DNA of 64,000 nt from Gemmobacter lutimaris (GCF_003570715.1 NZ_QXXQ01000009.1:22476-86475), one strand, 5' to 3'. Shown: positions 53,176 to 62,871, counted from the first letter of the stretch. The notes: generated by a model from the letters alone, not told the origin. Program-made: numbers and translations.

Positions 53176-53391
53176 CCTGTTGGGGCCTCGGTTGTCTGTC
53201 GCCGGGCAATTCTGTGCACCCAGAACGAATGCTTTCCAAACCGCCGGTTTTGCGCTAATGGGGCGCCCATCTGAGACGTGTGGCCATGCCCCGGGCCGCA
53301 TGCGTGAGGATTGGGGGCGGCGGCAATGGGGCCGCCAGACATCGGGAGACTCCGGGATGCGCCCGGTCGGGCTCTCAGGATAGGATGACAG
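53176..53391 (+). promoter_or_regulatory. pnp leader region with stem-loops
   Basis: This 216-base gap separates regA from pnp. Two GC-rich hairpins are visible: GGCGGC-AATGGG-GCCGCC (53319-53336) and CCGGG-ATGCG-CCCGG (53352-53366), the latter 26 bases before the pnp start. In other bacteria pnp is autoregulated through RNase III cleavage of a leader stem. No rpsO gene, the common upstream neighbour of pnp, is present in this gap. Confidence 0.5.
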
Positions 53392-55542
53392 ATGTTCAAT
53401 ATCACGAAAAAGTCGATCCAGTGGGGCGGTGAAACGCTCACGCTGGAAACCGGGAAGGTTGCGCGGCAGGCCGATGGTTCGGTCATCGCGACGCTGGGCG
53501 AAACCAGCGTCATGGCCAACGTGACCTTCGCCAAGAAGGCGAAACCCGGTCAAGACTTCTTCCCGCTGACCGTTCACTACCAAGAAAAATATTACGCCGC
53601 CGGCAAGATCCCCGGCGGCTTCTTCAAACGTGAGGCCCGGCCGTCCGAAAAAGAGACGCTGGTTTCCCGTTTGATCGACCGCCCGTGCCGCCCGCTGTTC
53701 GTCGAGGGTTTCAAGAACGAAGTGCTGGTGATGGCCACCGTTCTGTCCTGTGACCTGGTCAACGACCCCGACATCGTGGCGATGATCGCGGCTTCGGCTG
53801 CCCTGACTCTGTCGGGCGTGCCCTTCATGGGTCCGATCGGCGCCGCGCGCGTCGGCTTCGTCGATGGCAAATATGTGCTGAACCCGGCGATGGACGACAT
53901 GACCCAGCTCCGCACCAAGCCGGAGCAGCGTCTGGATCTCGTGGTCGCGGGCACCAAGACCGCCGTTATGATGGTGGAATCTGAAGCTTACGAACTGTCC
54001 GAAGAAGAAATGCTGGGCGCCGTGAAGTTCGGTCACGAGGCGATGCAGCCGGTGATCGACCTGATCATCTCGCTGGCCGAAACCTCCGCGAAAGAGCCCT
54101 TCGACTTTTCGCCGCCCGATATTGCCGATCTTTACGGCAAGGTCAAAGCTGCGGGTGAAGCGCAGATGCGCGCTGCCTTTGCGCTGAAGGACAAGCAGGA
54201 ACGCACCAACGCCATCTCCGCCGCCGTCGCGGCGATCACCGCGTCGCTGTCGGAGGAAGATCAGGCCGACATCAACCTCGGCTCGGCGATCAAGAAGCTG
54301 GAAAGTGCGATCCTGCGCGGCGACATCATCAACGGTGGCGCCCGGATCGATGGCCGTGACACCAAGACCGTGCGTCCGATCGTATCGGAAACCGGCATCC
54401 TGCCGCGCGCCCATGGGTCGGCCCTGTTCACCCGTGGTGAAACGCAGGGTTTGGTCGTCACCACGCTGGGCACCGGCGAGGACGAGCAGATCATCGACGC
54501 GCTGAACGGCAACTACCGCTCGAACTTCCTGCTGCATTACAACTTCCCGCCCTATTCGGTTGGTGAAGTGGGCCGCGTGGGTTCGCCCGGCCGCCGCGAG
54601 ATCGGCCATGGCAAGCTGGCATGGCGCGCGCTGCAAGCCGTGCTGCCTGCGCCGACCGATTTCCCCTACACCATCCGCGTGGTGTCGGAAATCACCGAAT
54701 CGAATGGTTCCTCCTCGATGGCCTCGGTCTGTGGTGGTTCGCTGTCGATGATGGATGCGGGCGTTCCGCTGAAAGCGCCGGTCGCCGGTGTGGCGATGGG
54801 TCTCATCCTGGAAGATGACGGCAAATGGGCCGTGCTGACAGACATCCTTGGCGACGAGGATCACCTCGGCGACATGGACTTCAAGGTTGCGGGCACCGAT
54901 GCGGGCATCACCTCGCTGCAAATGGACATCAAGGTCGCGGGCATCACGCCCGAGATCATGGAGCAGGCCCTGGCGCAAGCCAAGGACGGCCGGATGCACA
55001 TTCTGGGCGAGATGAACAAGGCGCTGTCGGCCCCGCAGGGCTTCAGCGAATACGCCCCAAAGATCGAGACCCTCTCGATCCCCACCGACAAGATCCGCGA
55101 AGTGATCGGATCGGGCGGCAAGGTCATCCGCGAGATCGTGGAAACCTCGGGCGCCAAGGTTGACATCAATGATGACGGCGTGATCAAGATCGCTTCCTCG
55201 TCGGCCGATGCCATTAAGAAGGCCTATGACATGATCTGGTCGATCGTGGCAGAGCCGGAGGAAGGCCAGATCTACACCGGCAAGGTGGTGAAGCTGGTCG
55301 ATTTCGGCGCCTTCGTGAACTTCTTCGGCAAGCGTGACGGTCTGGTCCATGTGTCTCAGATCGCCAACAAGCGCCTGAACCACCCGAACGAGATCCTGAA
55401 AGAGGGTCAAGAGGTGAAGGTGAAGCTTCTGGGCTTCGACGACCGCGGCAAGGTGCGCCTTGGCATGAAGATGGTCGATCAGGAGACCGGGGCCGAGATC
55501 GTGCCCGAAAAGAAGGAAAAGGAAGAAGCCTCCGAAGGCTGA
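53392..55542 (+). CDS. pnp: Polyribonucleotide nucleotidyltransferase (PNPase)
   Basis: This 716-residue trimeric 3'-5' phosphorolytic exoribonuclease is part of the RNA degradosome. Two RNase PH domains (about 1-215 and 300-540) flank a helical domain; blocks include [25 protein letters not shown] and [28 protein letters not shown] domain (about 552-610, [14 protein letters not shown]) and an S1 domain (about 622-690, [21 protein letters not shown]) follow. Length is normal. A strong terminator follows. Confidence 0.97.
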   Translation: MFNITKKSIQWGGETLTLETGKVARQADGSVIATLGETSVMANVTFAKKAKPGQDFFPLTVHYQEKYYAAGKIPGGFFKREARPSEKETLVSRLIDRPCRPLFVEGFKNEVLVMATVLSCDLVNDPDIVAMIAASAALTLSGVPFMGPIGAARVGFVDGKYVLNPAMDDMTQLRTKPEQRLDLVVAGTKTAVMMVESEAYELSEEEMLGAVKFGHEAMQPVIDLIISLAETSAKEPFDFSPPDIADLYGKVKAAGEAQMRAAFALKDKQERTNAISAAVAAITASLSEEDQADINLGSAIKKLESAILRGDIINGGARIDGRDTKTVRPIVSETGILPRAHGSALFTRGETQGLVVTTLGTGEDEQIIDALNGNYRSNFLLHYNFPPYSVGEVGRVGSPGRREIGHGKLAWRALQAVLPAPTDFPYTIRVVSEITESNGSSSMASVCGGSLSMMDAGVPLKAPVAGVAMGLILEDDGKWAVLTDILGDEDHLGDMDFKVAGTDAGITSLQMDIKVAGITPEIMEQALAQAKDGRMHILGEMNKALSAPQGFSEYAPKIETLSIPTDKIREVIGSGGKVIREIVETSGAKVDINDDGVIKIASSSADAIKKAYDMIWSIVAEPEEGQIYTGKVVKLVDFGAFVNFFGKRDGLVHVSQIANKRLNHPNEILKEGQEVKVKLLGFDDRGKVRLGMKMVDQETGAEIVPEKKEKEEASEG

Positions 55543-55549
55543 TCTTCCC

Positions 55550-55585
55550 AAAGGCCCCGGCAGTGTCCGGGGCCTTTTCATTTTC
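55550..55585 (+). terminator. Rho-independent terminator of pnp
   Basis: An 11-bp perfect stem (55550-55560 with 55567-55577) around loop CAGTGT is followed by TTCATTTTC. It lies between pnp and the convergent end of fliL. Confidence 0.85.
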
Positions 55586-56081
55586 AGGCATCCTGCCGGG
55601 TAATGTCGGTGATCAGCACATCGGTGACCGTGCCCTGCAAAATGGATTGAGCGGCCTCCAGCAGGGCGCGGCGCAAGGGGGCAAGGGTTGTGCCTTCGGT
55701 AAAAGTGCCGCGAAAACCACCGCTGTTGGCGTGATCGAACAGTATCTGTAGGAAACTGTCGCGCAGTTTTGGCTCGCGGGCGTAAACGGTCTCCTGCGTC
55801 CCGGCAGTGATTTCCAGGCTCAGAAACAGCACGACAACCGAGGTAATGCGCCCATCCTCGACTATCGGCACGATGAACTGGCTGCTCAATTTCAGATATT
55901 CCGGCCCAATGGCGTGATTGTCATCAGGGTGCTGAGGAACCGCCTCATGCGTGGTTTCGGCCTGAGCGTCCGACACAGCCTCTGGATGCAGGGGCTCCGC
56001 CGGACGGAGAAAATAGCCACCGGCAAGACCCCCAAGCAGGCCGGCCAGGGCAAGGATCACGGGAAGAAGGACGCGTTTCAT
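55584..56081 (-). CDS. fliL: Flagellar basal-body-associated protein FliL
   Basis: This 165-residue single-pass membrane protein supports the stator around the motor. The membrane helix is at about 5-25. The periplasmic domain shows YLKLSSQFIVPIVEDGRITSVVVLFLSLEI, which fits FliL, and a conserved C-terminal helix. It is last in the flagellar operon, 6 bases after flgH. Sequence resemblance to well-known FliL is moderate; operon context supports the call. Confidence 0.8.
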   Translation of the reverse strand: MKRVLLPVILALAGLLGGLAGGYFLRPAEPLHPEAVSDAQAETTHEAVPQHPDDNHAIGPEYLKLSSQFIVPIVEDGRITSVVVLFLSLEITAGTQETVYAREPKLRDSFLQILFDHANSGGFRGTFTEGTTLAPLRRALLEAAQSILQGTVTDVLITDITRQDA

Positions 56082-56087
56082 GGCGTG

Positions 56088-56807
56088 TCAGAACGGCAAG
56101 AGGACATCGGCGATCTGCTGGCCATAGCGGGGCTGCTGCACATCGGTGATCTGACCGCGGCCGCCATAGGAAATGCGCGCGCCCGCAATCTTGTCGTAGG
56201 TGATTTCATTCTGGCGAGAGATGTCGGCGGGACGCACATAGCCTGTCACGATCAGTTCGCGCAGTTCATAGTTCACCCGCACCTCCTGCTGCCCCTCGAT
56301 CCGCAGCACGCCATTGGCCAGTTCCTCCACCACCGTGGCAGCAACGCGCAATGTCAGTTTTTCTTTGCGGGACACAGATCCTTGGCCCTGGTAAGCAGAA
56401 CTTGAATGCGTATCGACCGCATCCCCCATGCTGGCGCCTTCAGGCAGTTTTTCGTTCAGTCGCTCAGGAACCCCGAACAGCGAGGGCATTCCCATCTTGT
56501 CGCTGCCCGCGCGGCTGCGTCCCGAGGAGTTGGAAATCTCGGCGCCGTCATCAATCTCGATCACGACAGTCAGGATATCACCCCGCCGAGCCGCCCGCCG
56601 TTCACCGAACAGCGACTCGCGGTTGGCCGACCAAAGCGAGGAAGCATCGGCAGGGGTCGCAGCCGGGATGTCATGCGGTAGCGGAGTAGAATACATCGCA
56701 TGGTGCTGATAGCTGCCCTCCAGCGGCGAGAAATCGGGGGCCTTTCCCACGGCGGCCATTCTGGAGCAGGCGGCGAAGCACAGGGTCAGAAGGATCAGGC
56801 GGTTCAT
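56088..56807 (-). CDS. flgH: Flagellar L-ring protein FlgH
   Basis: The protein has 239 residues. It builds the outer-membrane ring around the flagellar rod. A short lipoprotein-like signal ends LCFAAC (Cys14), though Phe at -3 is unusual for a lipobox. Core blocks are SLWSANRESLFGERRAARRGDILTVVIEIDD and ANGVLRIEGQQEVRVNYELRELIVTGYVRPADIS. It follows flgA by 8 bases. Confidence 0.95.
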   Translation of the reverse strand: MNRLILLTLCFAACSRMAAVGKAPDFSPLEGSYQHHAMYSTPLPHDIPAATPADASSLWSANRESLFGERRAARRGDILTVVIEIDDGAEISNSSGRSRAGSDKMGMPSLFGVPERLNEKLPEGASMGDAVDTHSSSAYQGQGSVSRKEKLTLRVAATVVEELANGVLRIEGQQEVRVNYELRELIVTGYVRPADISRQNEITYDKIAGARISYGGRGQITDVQQPRYGQQIADVLLPF

Positions 56808-56815
56808 GGCGCTCC

Positions 56816-57226
56816 TCAGGGCTGCGGACCGACGATGACGATGCCGTCCGCGCGGACGCGTCCGGTGACAGTGGTGCGGGAGGCGAGGTTCATTACGCGC
56901 ACAGGCTCGCCCAGACCGGCGCGTTCCAATGCGCGCCCTTCGGTCAGGATACGCAGTGGGCCGGACGAGAATCCGACGGTCACGACCTGATTGCGGTCAA
57001 TCAGTGCGGGCGGGCCGATGTCAGCGGGGCGGATCGGACGATTGGCATAGATCGCCACGCGTGCTTCCATGCCGATCACCTGAAGCGGGTCGTCAAACCC
57101 CATCCCGCCGGGAACAAGCGCAACATCCGCTTCGGTCAGAACTTCCTGCGCACGGATGGTCCGGGTGGTGACCAGCGTATCGGCCAGAGCGGGCAGCGGC
57201 GCAAGGGCAAGGAACAGCCAGCGCAT
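56816..57226 (-). CDS. flgA: Flagellar P-ring assembly chaperone FlgA
   Basis: This 136-residue periplasmic chaperone serves P-ring protein FlgI; flgI itself is not in the window. The signal peptide MRWLFLALAPLPALA is followed by an SAF-type domain with ANRPIRPADIGPPALI and the conserved C-terminal end VRVMNLASRTTVTGRV. It is shorter than the E. coli protein but near the usual alphaproteobacterial length. The start overlaps the flgG stop as TGATG. Confidence 0.92.
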   Translation of the reverse strand: MRWLFLALAPLPALADTLVTTRTIRAQEVLTEADVALVPGGMGFDDPLQVIGMEARVAIYANRPIRPADIGPPALIDRNQVVTVGFSSGPLRILTEGRALERAGLGEPVRVMNLASRTTVTGRVRADGIVIVGPQP

Positions 57227-58011
57227 CAGCGCACCTGTGTCGTGGCGGCAAGCATCTGATCGGCGGCGGTGATGACCTTGGCGTTCAGCTCGTATCCGCG
57301 CTGGGCCTTGATCAATTCGGTCACCTCGCGCACCGCATCAATCGAGCTTTCCTCAAGATAGCCCTGCCGCAGGGTGCCCAGCCCGTCCTCACCGGGCGTT
57401 CCCGTCTGTGCGGGACCGGAGGCAGCCGTTTCAAGATAGAGATTGCCGCCAATCGCTTCCAACCCCTTTTCATTGGTAAAACCAGCCAGCGTGATCTGGC
57501 CTATCAACTGCGGCTGCACTTGATTGACGAAATAGGCATAGACCTCGCCCTGCGCATTGATCGTCAGGCTGCGCGCATCGGCTGGAATGGTGATACCCGG
57601 TGCAACCTCATGGCCTTCGGAGGTGACGATCAGCCCGTCAGCGGTGCGCTTCAGTCCGCCGTCGCGGGTATAGGCGCTGCCGCCGGACGGCAGCGTGACC
57701 TCCAGATAGCCCCGTCCCTCGATCGCAAGATCAAGATCGCCGCCGGTCTGGCTCAGCGTGCCCTGTGACAGCACGATCGAAACCGCCGCAGGACGGACGC
57801 CCATGCCCATCTGCACCCCGGTCGGAAGCATGGAGCCATCCTCGGCCGAAATCGTGCCGGGACGGGCCACCTGTTCATAATGCAGGTCGGCGAACTCGGC
57901 GCGACGGGCGTTGTAGGCAGTGGTGGACATATTTGCCAGGTTGTTCGACACGACATCGACACGCATCTGCTGTGCCGCCATGCCACTGGCCGCGATTTGA
58001 AGTGCCTTCAT
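57226..58011 (-). CDS. flgG: Flagellar distal rod protein FlgG
   Basis: The protein has 261 residues. The N-terminal rod signature MAAQQMRVDVVSNNLANMSTTAYNARRAEF and the C-terminal QGYLEESSIDAVREVTELIKAQRGYELNAKVI coiled-coil ends are both present. The ATG at 58011 was chosen to give the standard MKALQIAASGM start; a longer in-frame start extends into flgF. One base separates it from flgF. Confidence 0.96.
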   Translation of the reverse strand: MKALQIAASGMAAQQMRVDVVSNNLANMSTTAYNARRAEFADLHYEQVARPGTISAEDGSMLPTGVQMGMGVRPAAVSIVLSQGTLSQTGGDLDLAIEGRGYLEVTLPSGGSAYTRDGGLKRTADGLIVTSEGHEVAPGITIPADARSLTINAQGEVYAYFVNQVQPQLIGQITLAGFTNEKGLEAIGGNLYLETAASGPAQTGTPGEDGLGTLRQGYLEESSIDAVREVTELIKAQRGYELNAKVITAADQMLAATTQVR

Positions 58012-58012
58012 T

Positions 58013-58726
58013 TCAGCCTCCGAGGGTCTGGATCGCCGCGCGCATCCGCTCGTCTTCCCGATCAAGGAAGCTCTGGCCCATTTCATAGGCGCGCTGGACT
58101 TCCATCATGCGGGCGATTTCCGAAAAGGTGTTCACATTACTGCCTTCAAGGCTGCCCTGTCGCATCCGCCCGCCCTCCATCGGCACAATGCCACTCTCGG
58201 CAGTGAACAGTGTGCCGCCTTCGTGGCGCAGGCCGGTCGCCGTTTCGGCTTGCCACAGGCCGACCCGGGCCAGCGGACCCTGCGCCGTGGACAGGGTGCC
58301 ATCCTCCGACAGTGCAATCTGTCCGGCGTCGGCGGGTACGAAAACCGGGCCGCCCGCCTCGTCCAGCAGCCGGTGTCCTTGCGCATTGACCAACTCGCCG
58401 GTCGCGGCAGGCGTGAAGTGACCAGCCCGTGTCAGCCGGTTACCTTGCGGCGTTTCGACCAGAAAGAAACCGTCACCATCAATGGCGAAGTCGAAACTGC
58501 CGCCGGTTTCCTGCATCTCTCCGCGGCTCAGATCCACGTTGCGCGCCGAGGCATGTGCCATCGACAACGAGGGTGCATCGTCAAGTCGCGCCACATATTC
58601 TGCAAAAACAACGCCTTCCCTCCGAAATCCGGTGGTGGAGCTATTGGCGATATTGTTCGCAATCACCTGCAATTCGCGCAGCAGGCCATTCTGTCGTGTC
58701 AGGGTCGTGTATCCCGATGCGTCCAT
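58013..58726 (-). CDS. flgF: Flagellar proximal rod protein FlgF
   Basis: The protein has 237 residues. It carries the rod N-terminus GLLRELQVIANNIANSSTTGFRREGVVF and C-terminal LEGSNVNTFSEIARMMEVQRAYEMGQSFLDREDERM. The middle part has GDGFFLVETPQGNRLTRAGHF, typical of the FlgF/FlgG family. It begins 2 bases after fliQ and ends 1 base before flgG. Confidence 0.95.
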   Translation of the reverse strand: MDASGYTTLTRQNGLLRELQVIANNIANSSTTGFRREGVVFAEYVARLDDAPSLSMAHASARNVDLSRGEMQETGGSFDFAIDGDGFFLVETPQGNRLTRAGHFTPAATGELVNAQGHRLLDEAGGPVFVPADAGQIALSEDGTLSTAQGPLARVGLWQAETATGLRHEGGTLFTAESGIVPMEGGRMRQGSLEGSNVNTFSEIARMMEVQRAYEMGQSFLDREDERMRAAIQTLGG

Positions 58727-58728
58727 GC

Positions 58729-58995
58729 TCAGCCTCCGGCGATCTGCGGAATGACGCTGTCCGTGAAGAAGCTGACGAGCGTGGCGGTCATGAAACTCAT
58801 CGAGACCCAGAAAACAATCAGCATGGCACCGACCTTCGGCACAAAGGTCAGCGTCATTTCCTGCACCGAGGTCAGCGCCTGCAACAGCCCGATGGTCAGG
58901 CCCGCAATCAGCGCGACGGCCAGCAGCGGGGCGCTGATCTTCACCGCGGTCCAGAGCGCCTGCCGCAGCAGATCATAGATCAGATCGGCGGTCAT
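58729..58995 (-). CDS. fliQ: Flagellar export gate protein FliQ
   Basis: This 88-residue protein forms two membrane helices of the type III export gate with FliP and FliR. The block ALLAVALIAGLTIGLLQALTSVQEMTLTFVPK is the family signature. It overlaps fliE by ATGA. fliP and fliR are not in this window. Confidence 0.95.
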   Translation of the reverse strand: MTADLIYDLLRQALWTAVKISAPLLAVALIAGLTIGLLQALTSVQEMTLTFVPKVGAMLIVFWVSMSFMTATLVSFFTDSVIPQIAGG

Positions 58996-59279
58996 ACCGG
59001 CATCCTCAGGATTTCCTGATAGGCCTCGACAACCTTGTCGCGGACCGTGACAGCGGTTTCAACCGCCAGTTCGCTGGCTGAAAGGGCCTGAACCAGTGCA
59101 TGCGGATCTGCCCCGCCGGTCATTGCCGCGCGGGCCGTGACCTCGCCCTGTGACAGGATCTGTTGAAACTCCTGCGCGGCGGCGACAAAGCCATCTGCTG
59201 TTGCGGTATCGGGCATTGCGGCAACGGCAGGCCGCGCCATCCCGTAGCTGCGGGCGGCGGAAGCGGGGTTCATGTCCAT
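58992..59279 (-). CDS. fliE: Flagellar hook-basal body complex protein FliE
   Basis: This 95-residue adaptor between MS ring and rod is helical throughout. The C-terminal half ALVQALSASELAVETAVTVRDKVVEAYQEILRMPV is the conserved FliE end. It lies 11 bases after flgC and overlaps fliQ. Confidence 0.92.
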   Translation of the reverse strand: MDMNPASAARSYGMARPAVAAMPDTATADGFVAAAQEFQQILSQGEVTARAAMTGGADPHALVQALSASELAVETAVTVRDKVVEAYQEILRMPV

Positions 59280-59290
59280 TCTGGACCTCC

Positions 59291-59671
59291 TTATTTGCGC
59301 AGAAGATCGAACAGGCTTTGCGTCATCCGGCGTGCCTGATCGAAGAGTTTAAGATTGGCCTCGTAACTGCGCTGCGCCTCGCGGGCGTCGGCGACCTCGA
59401 TCATTAGATCGACGTTGGAGCCATCGTAGTGCCCTGTATCATCCGCCAGGGGATGACCGGGCGCATAGATGCGGGCCAGAGCATTGCGATCCAGCCGAAC
59501 GGGGCCCGGCTCGACCCCTGATCCGTCCGCCATCTCGCGGAAGCTGACCAGCTTGCGGCGATAGCCGGGTGTATCCACATTTGCCATGTTTTCAGACACA
59601 TGCCGCAGTCGCGCGGCCTGTGCCTGCATGCCCGAGGCGGATTGTGACAGGGCGCCAAGCAGATCGGACAT
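59291..59671 (-). CDS. flgC: Flagellar proximal rod protein FlgC
   Basis: The protein has 126 residues. The rod N-terminal signature reads QAARLRHVSENMANVDTPGYRRKLVSF, and the C-terminal IEVADAREAQRSYEANLKLFDQARRM helix is present. It begins 3 bases after flgB. Length is typical for alphaproteobacteria. Confidence 0.94.
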   Translation of the reverse strand: MSDLLGALSQSASGMQAQAARLRHVSENMANVDTPGYRRKLVSFREMADGSGVEPGPVRLDRNALARIYAPGHPLADDTGHYDGSNVDLMIEVADAREAQRSYEANLKLFDQARRMTQSLFDLLRK

Positions 59672-59674
59672 GGC

Positions 59675-60058
59675 TTACCTCCTGCCCAGGCTGGCGCGCA
59701 GGATCGTGGAGGCGCTGCGATAGATGCCCAGCGCCATTTCGTGCTGCTGACCTACATCGACCGCCTTCACCAGTTCGGTTTCCAGCGACACGGTATTGCC
59801 ATTCGGGGATGCGGCCCCGTTCTGGCGGCGCAACACCGGCTCCGCCCCGTTGGCGGCCTCGGGCAGCATGTGACCGGGCCGCGTATGGCGCAGGCCATCG
59901 GGTGCCGTCTCGTAAACCTCAGCAAAGGGCGCAAGGTCGCGCGCCTTGAATCCGGGCGTATCGGCGTTGGAGACATTGCGCGAAATTTCGGCCTGACGCG
60001 CACCGGCATGTGCTGCCATAGCCTGGGCCATTCTGACCAGTGCAAGTTTTTCAAACAT
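59675..60058 (-). CDS. flgB: Flagellar proximal rod protein FlgB
   Basis: The protein has 127 residues. It carries HAGARQAEISRNVSNADTPGFKARDLAPF near the N-terminus and a C-terminal coiled coil. The ATG at 60058 gives MFEKLALVRMAQ, the usual start; the longer frame was rejected. It is the first gene of the leftward nine-gene operon and is divergent from fliI across 84 bases. Confidence 0.94.
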   Translation of the reverse strand: MFEKLALVRMAQAMAAHAGARQAEISRNVSNADTPGFKARDLAPFAEVYETAPDGLRHTRPGHMLPEAANGAEPVLRRQNGAASPNGNTVSLETELVKAVDVGQQHEMALGIYRSASTILRASLGRR

Positions 60059-60142
60059 CGGGGCTTCTCCCTCGACAACCTTCATCAAGGCTTAAGGGTG
60101 ATTCCTTTAGAAACCGTAATCAGCGAACAAAGAGAGAATCCC
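60059..60142. promoter_or_regulatory. Divergent flagellar promoter gap (flgB / fliI)
   Basis: These 84 bases must hold the promoters for the flgB operon and for fliI. A TTAAGGGTGATTCCTTTAG stretch near 60095 shows one TTAA half-site but not the full TTAA-N7-TTAA spacing. No clear sigma-54 or sigma-28 element was recognised. Confidence 0.4.
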
Positions 60143-61441
60143 ATGACCGGCCTTTTTGATGCTCTTCAGGCAGAAGTCGCAGCGATCATCCCGGTTCGCC
60201 GGGTTGGCCGCGTCACCGGGGCTGAGCGTGGCACGCTTGCAGTCAAAGGGCTTGCGGACCGTGCTGGCCTGGGGGACAGGGTGGTCATCGGCTCGGGGTT
60301 TGGCGAGGTCATCCGCCTTGCCCGCGATGGCGCGACAATCCTGCCTGACAGCCCGCCCGAAGGGGTGCGTATCGGCGATGCGGTTGAACTGACGGGTCCT
60401 GCGACCATTGCGCCAGACGACAGCTGGATCGGGCGGATCATTGATCCCTACGGGATGCCGCTAGACGGGCAGCCGCTGTTTCGTGGCCCGGTTGCCCGGC
60501 CGCTATGTGCGGCGGCTCCGCTTGCTGCACAACGTCGTGCCATAGGCGGGCGGTTGCGCACTGGAACAGCCGCTTTCGACACACTTCTGCCGCTGGCAAG
60601 AGGTCAGCGCATCGGGCTTTTCGCGGGGTCTGGTGTTGGCAAATCCTCGCTGTTGGCGAAATTCGCCAGAGGGGTCGAGGCGGATGTCGTCGTGATTGCG
60701 CTTGTCGGCGAGCGCGGGCGCGAGTTGCGGGATTTTACCGAGAATGTTCTGGGTCCGCAGGGAATGGCGCGATCAGTTGTGGTGGCCGCCACCTCTGACC
60801 AGTCGCCGTTGACCCGCCGCCGTTGCGCATGGACCGCGATGTCGGTCGCCGAACATTTTCGGGATCAGGGGCAACATGTCCTCTTTCTCGCCGATTCGAT
60901 CACCCGCTTTGCAGAGGCGCACCGGGAGGTGGCGCTGACTTCAGGCGAAGGGGGCGACTTGCGCGGCTATCCGCCTTCGGTTGCGCATATGATCATGTCG
61001 TTGGCGGAGCGCGCCGGTCCAGGGCCGGAGGGGGCGGGTGACATCACGGCCGTGCTGTCGGTCCTTGTTGCCGGGTCCGATATGGAGGAGCCGATCGCCG
61101 ATATTCTGCGCGGCGCGCTGGATGGGCATGTGGTGATGGATCGCCGCATTGCCGAGCGTGGTCGGTATCCGGCGATTGACTTGCTGCGATCAGTGTCGCG
61201 CAGCTTGCCTGGCGCGGCAACGGACGCCGAAAACGCCTTGATTTCAGAGTCCAGGCGCCTGCTAGGCGCCTATGACCGGGCCGAGATGATGATTCAGGCG
61301 GGTCTTTACGCCAAGGGTTCCGATCCGCTGGTGGATCGGGCAATCAAGGTCTGGCCCGCGCTGGATGGTTTTCTGGCCGAAGATGCGACCGACGGGGTCG
61401 AGGCCAGCTTCCGCCGTCTTGCGGCATGTCTTGCGCCATGA
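60143..61441 (+). CDS. fliI: Flagellum-specific ATPase FliI
   Basis: The protein has 432 residues. F1-beta-like ATPase that energises type III flagellar export. Walker A AGSGVGKSS is at 161-169, with GERGRELRDF and FLADSITRFAEAHREVALTSGE following. The ATG at 60143 gives the short FliI N-terminal domain. It is followed 25 bases later by the chromate-type transporter gene, which has no flagellar role. Confidence 0.95.
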   Translation: MTGLFDALQAEVAAIIPVRRVGRVTGAERGTLAVKGLADRAGLGDRVVIGSGFGEVIRLARDGATILPDSPPEGVRIGDAVELTGPATIAPDDSWIGRIIDPYGMPLDGQPLFRGPVARPLCAAAPLAAQRRAIGGRLRTGTAAFDTLLPLARGQRIGLFAGSGVGKSSLLAKFARGVEADVVVIALVGERGRELRDFTENVLGPQGMARSVVVAATSDQSPLTRRRCAWTAMSVAEHFRDQGQHVLFLADSITRFAEAHREVALTSGEGGDLRGYPPSVAHMIMSLAERAGPGPEGAGDITAVLSVLVAGSDMEEPIADILRGALDGHVVMDRRIAERGRYPAIDLLRSVSRSLPGAATDAENALISESRRLLGAYDRAEMMIQAGLYAKGSDPLVDRAIKVWPALDGFLAEDATDGVEASFRRLAACLAP

Positions 61442-61466
61442 CCGGGACGGGGGCTATCAGGCTGCC

Positions 61467-62768
61467 ATGACCGGAACGCCAGATCCATCCGAGGCCACCC
61501 GCACCTGGGCCCGCATCGCCGTGCTCAGCTTTGGCGGGCCTGCCGGGCAGATTGCAGTGATGCACCGCATACTGGTGGAGGAAAAGCGCTGGATCGGCGA
61601 GCGGCGCTTTTTGCATGCGTTGAACTTCTGCATGTTGCTGCCGGGGCCAGAGGCGCAGCAGCTTGCCACTTATCTGGGCTGGCTGCTGAATGGCACGCGC
61701 GGTGGTTTGATCGCGGGAGGATTGTTCATCCTGCCCGGCCTGCTGTCGATCATGGCGCTGAGCTGGCTTTACGCGCTGCACGGTGAAGCGCCGCTGATTG
61801 CGGCGCTGTTCTTCGGGTTGAAGGCCGGGGTTCTGGCTATCGTCTTTCAGGCAGTCCTCCGCCTTGGCAAACGTGCCTTGGCCGGACGGCTTGCGCTGGC
61901 TGTGTCAGGTGCGTCGTTCCTGTCCATCTTTGCGCTGGGCGTTCCCTTTCCGGTGATTGTTATTACGGCGGCGTTGATCGGACTCGCCGCTGGGCGCGGA
62001 AGCCCGAGTTCAGACCATGACCAGACCGAGGAGGAGGGCCTGACCGCGCCAGCCTCTGCCGGGGCAGTTCGGGCGGGTGTGGTTGCATTGGCGCTTTGGT
62101 TACTGCCTGTGGCTCTGATTGCGGCTCTGGCACCCGGCAGCATTTTCGACGAGATCGGGCGGTTCTTCTCGCAGATGGCGGTGGTCACCTTTGGCGGGGC
62201 CTATGCCGCGCTGGCCTGGGTGGCACAGGAGGCGGTGTCGGTTCAGGGCTGGCTCGGCCCGGATGAAATGCTTGACGGTCTCGGCCTTGCCGAAACAACC
62301 CCCGGACCGCTGATCATGGTGCTGCAATTTGTGGGTTTCCTTGCGGCTTTCCGGGAGGCCGGTGATCTGCCCCCACTTCTTGCCGGAACGCTTGGGGGTT
62401 TTCTGGTGACATGGGTGACGTTCGCCCCGTGTTTCACCTGGATTTTTCTTTGCGCCCCGTGGATGGAGCGGGTGCGTGGCAATCCGGCACCGGCTGCCGC
62501 CCTGTCCATGGTCACGGCGGCCGTTGTTGGCGTCATCCTGAACCTCGCGCTCTGGTTCGCCGTTCACAGCCTGTTTGCTGAAGTGGTGCCGTGGCAGCGC
62601 GGTCCGCTGCGGTTGAGCCTGCCGGTGCCGGGCAGTTTTGTCCCTTGGTCCGCGATGTTGACATCGCTTGCGCTTGGGCTGGTTTTCGGCTTGCGCTGGG
62701 GAATGGGGCGGCTGCTTTGCGCGATGGCGGCGGCAGGCATGGTCCTTCACTTTACCGGTCAGGTGTGA
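61467..62768 (+). CDS. chrA: Chromate-ion-transporter (CHR) family membrane protein, two-domain
   Basis: This 433-residue protein has two homologous CHR domains of about 190 residues, each with a conserved FGGP/TFGGAYA motif: LSFGGPAGQIAVMHRILVEEKRWIGERRFL in the first and VTFGGAYAALAWVAQEAVSVQGWLGPDEML in the second, and a PGPEAQQLATYLG / TTPGPLIMVLQFVG pair. About 10-12 membrane helices. Family members export chromate, but many have no tested substrate. The ATG at 61467 was preferred to longer starts inside fliI. Confidence 0.85.
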   Translation: MTGTPDPSEATRTWARIAVLSFGGPAGQIAVMHRILVEEKRWIGERRFLHALNFCMLLPGPEAQQLATYLGWLLNGTRGGLIAGGLFILPGLLSIMALSWLYALHGEAPLIAALFFGLKAGVLAIVFQAVLRLGKRALAGRLALAVSGASFLSIFALGVPFPVIVITAALIGLAAGRGSPSSDHDQTEEEGLTAPASAGAVRAGVVALALWLLPVALIAALAPGSIFDEIGRFFSQMAVVTFGGAYAALAWVAQEAVSVQGWLGPDEMLDGLGLAETTPGPLIMVLQFVGFLAAFREAGDLPPLLAGTLGGFLVTWVTFAPCFTWIFLCAPWMERVRGNPAPAAALSMVTAAVVGVILNLALWFAVHSLFAEVVPWQRGPLRLSLPVPGSFVPWSAMLTSLALGLVFGLRWGMGRLLCAMAAAGMVLHFTGQV

Positions 62769-62871
62769 GCCTGTTTCTTGTGGAACAACCCGGAAAGCGG
62801 TGGCTAGATTCCGGTTCCGGTGTGTGGTTATGGCTGCTACGCTGAAGTAATGATCCTGTCGGACAAAAGTC

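Noticed and set aside
52480-55581. Very long open frame on the minus strand opposite senC, regA and pnp
   Set aside because: It is a shadow of GC-rich codon bias on pnp. Its translation is His/Arg/Asp-rich with no recognisable domain, and it lies across well-identified genes.
60059-60142. Possible CtrA site between flgB and fliI
   Set aside because: Only one TTAA half-site is present and the partner at N7 does not match.
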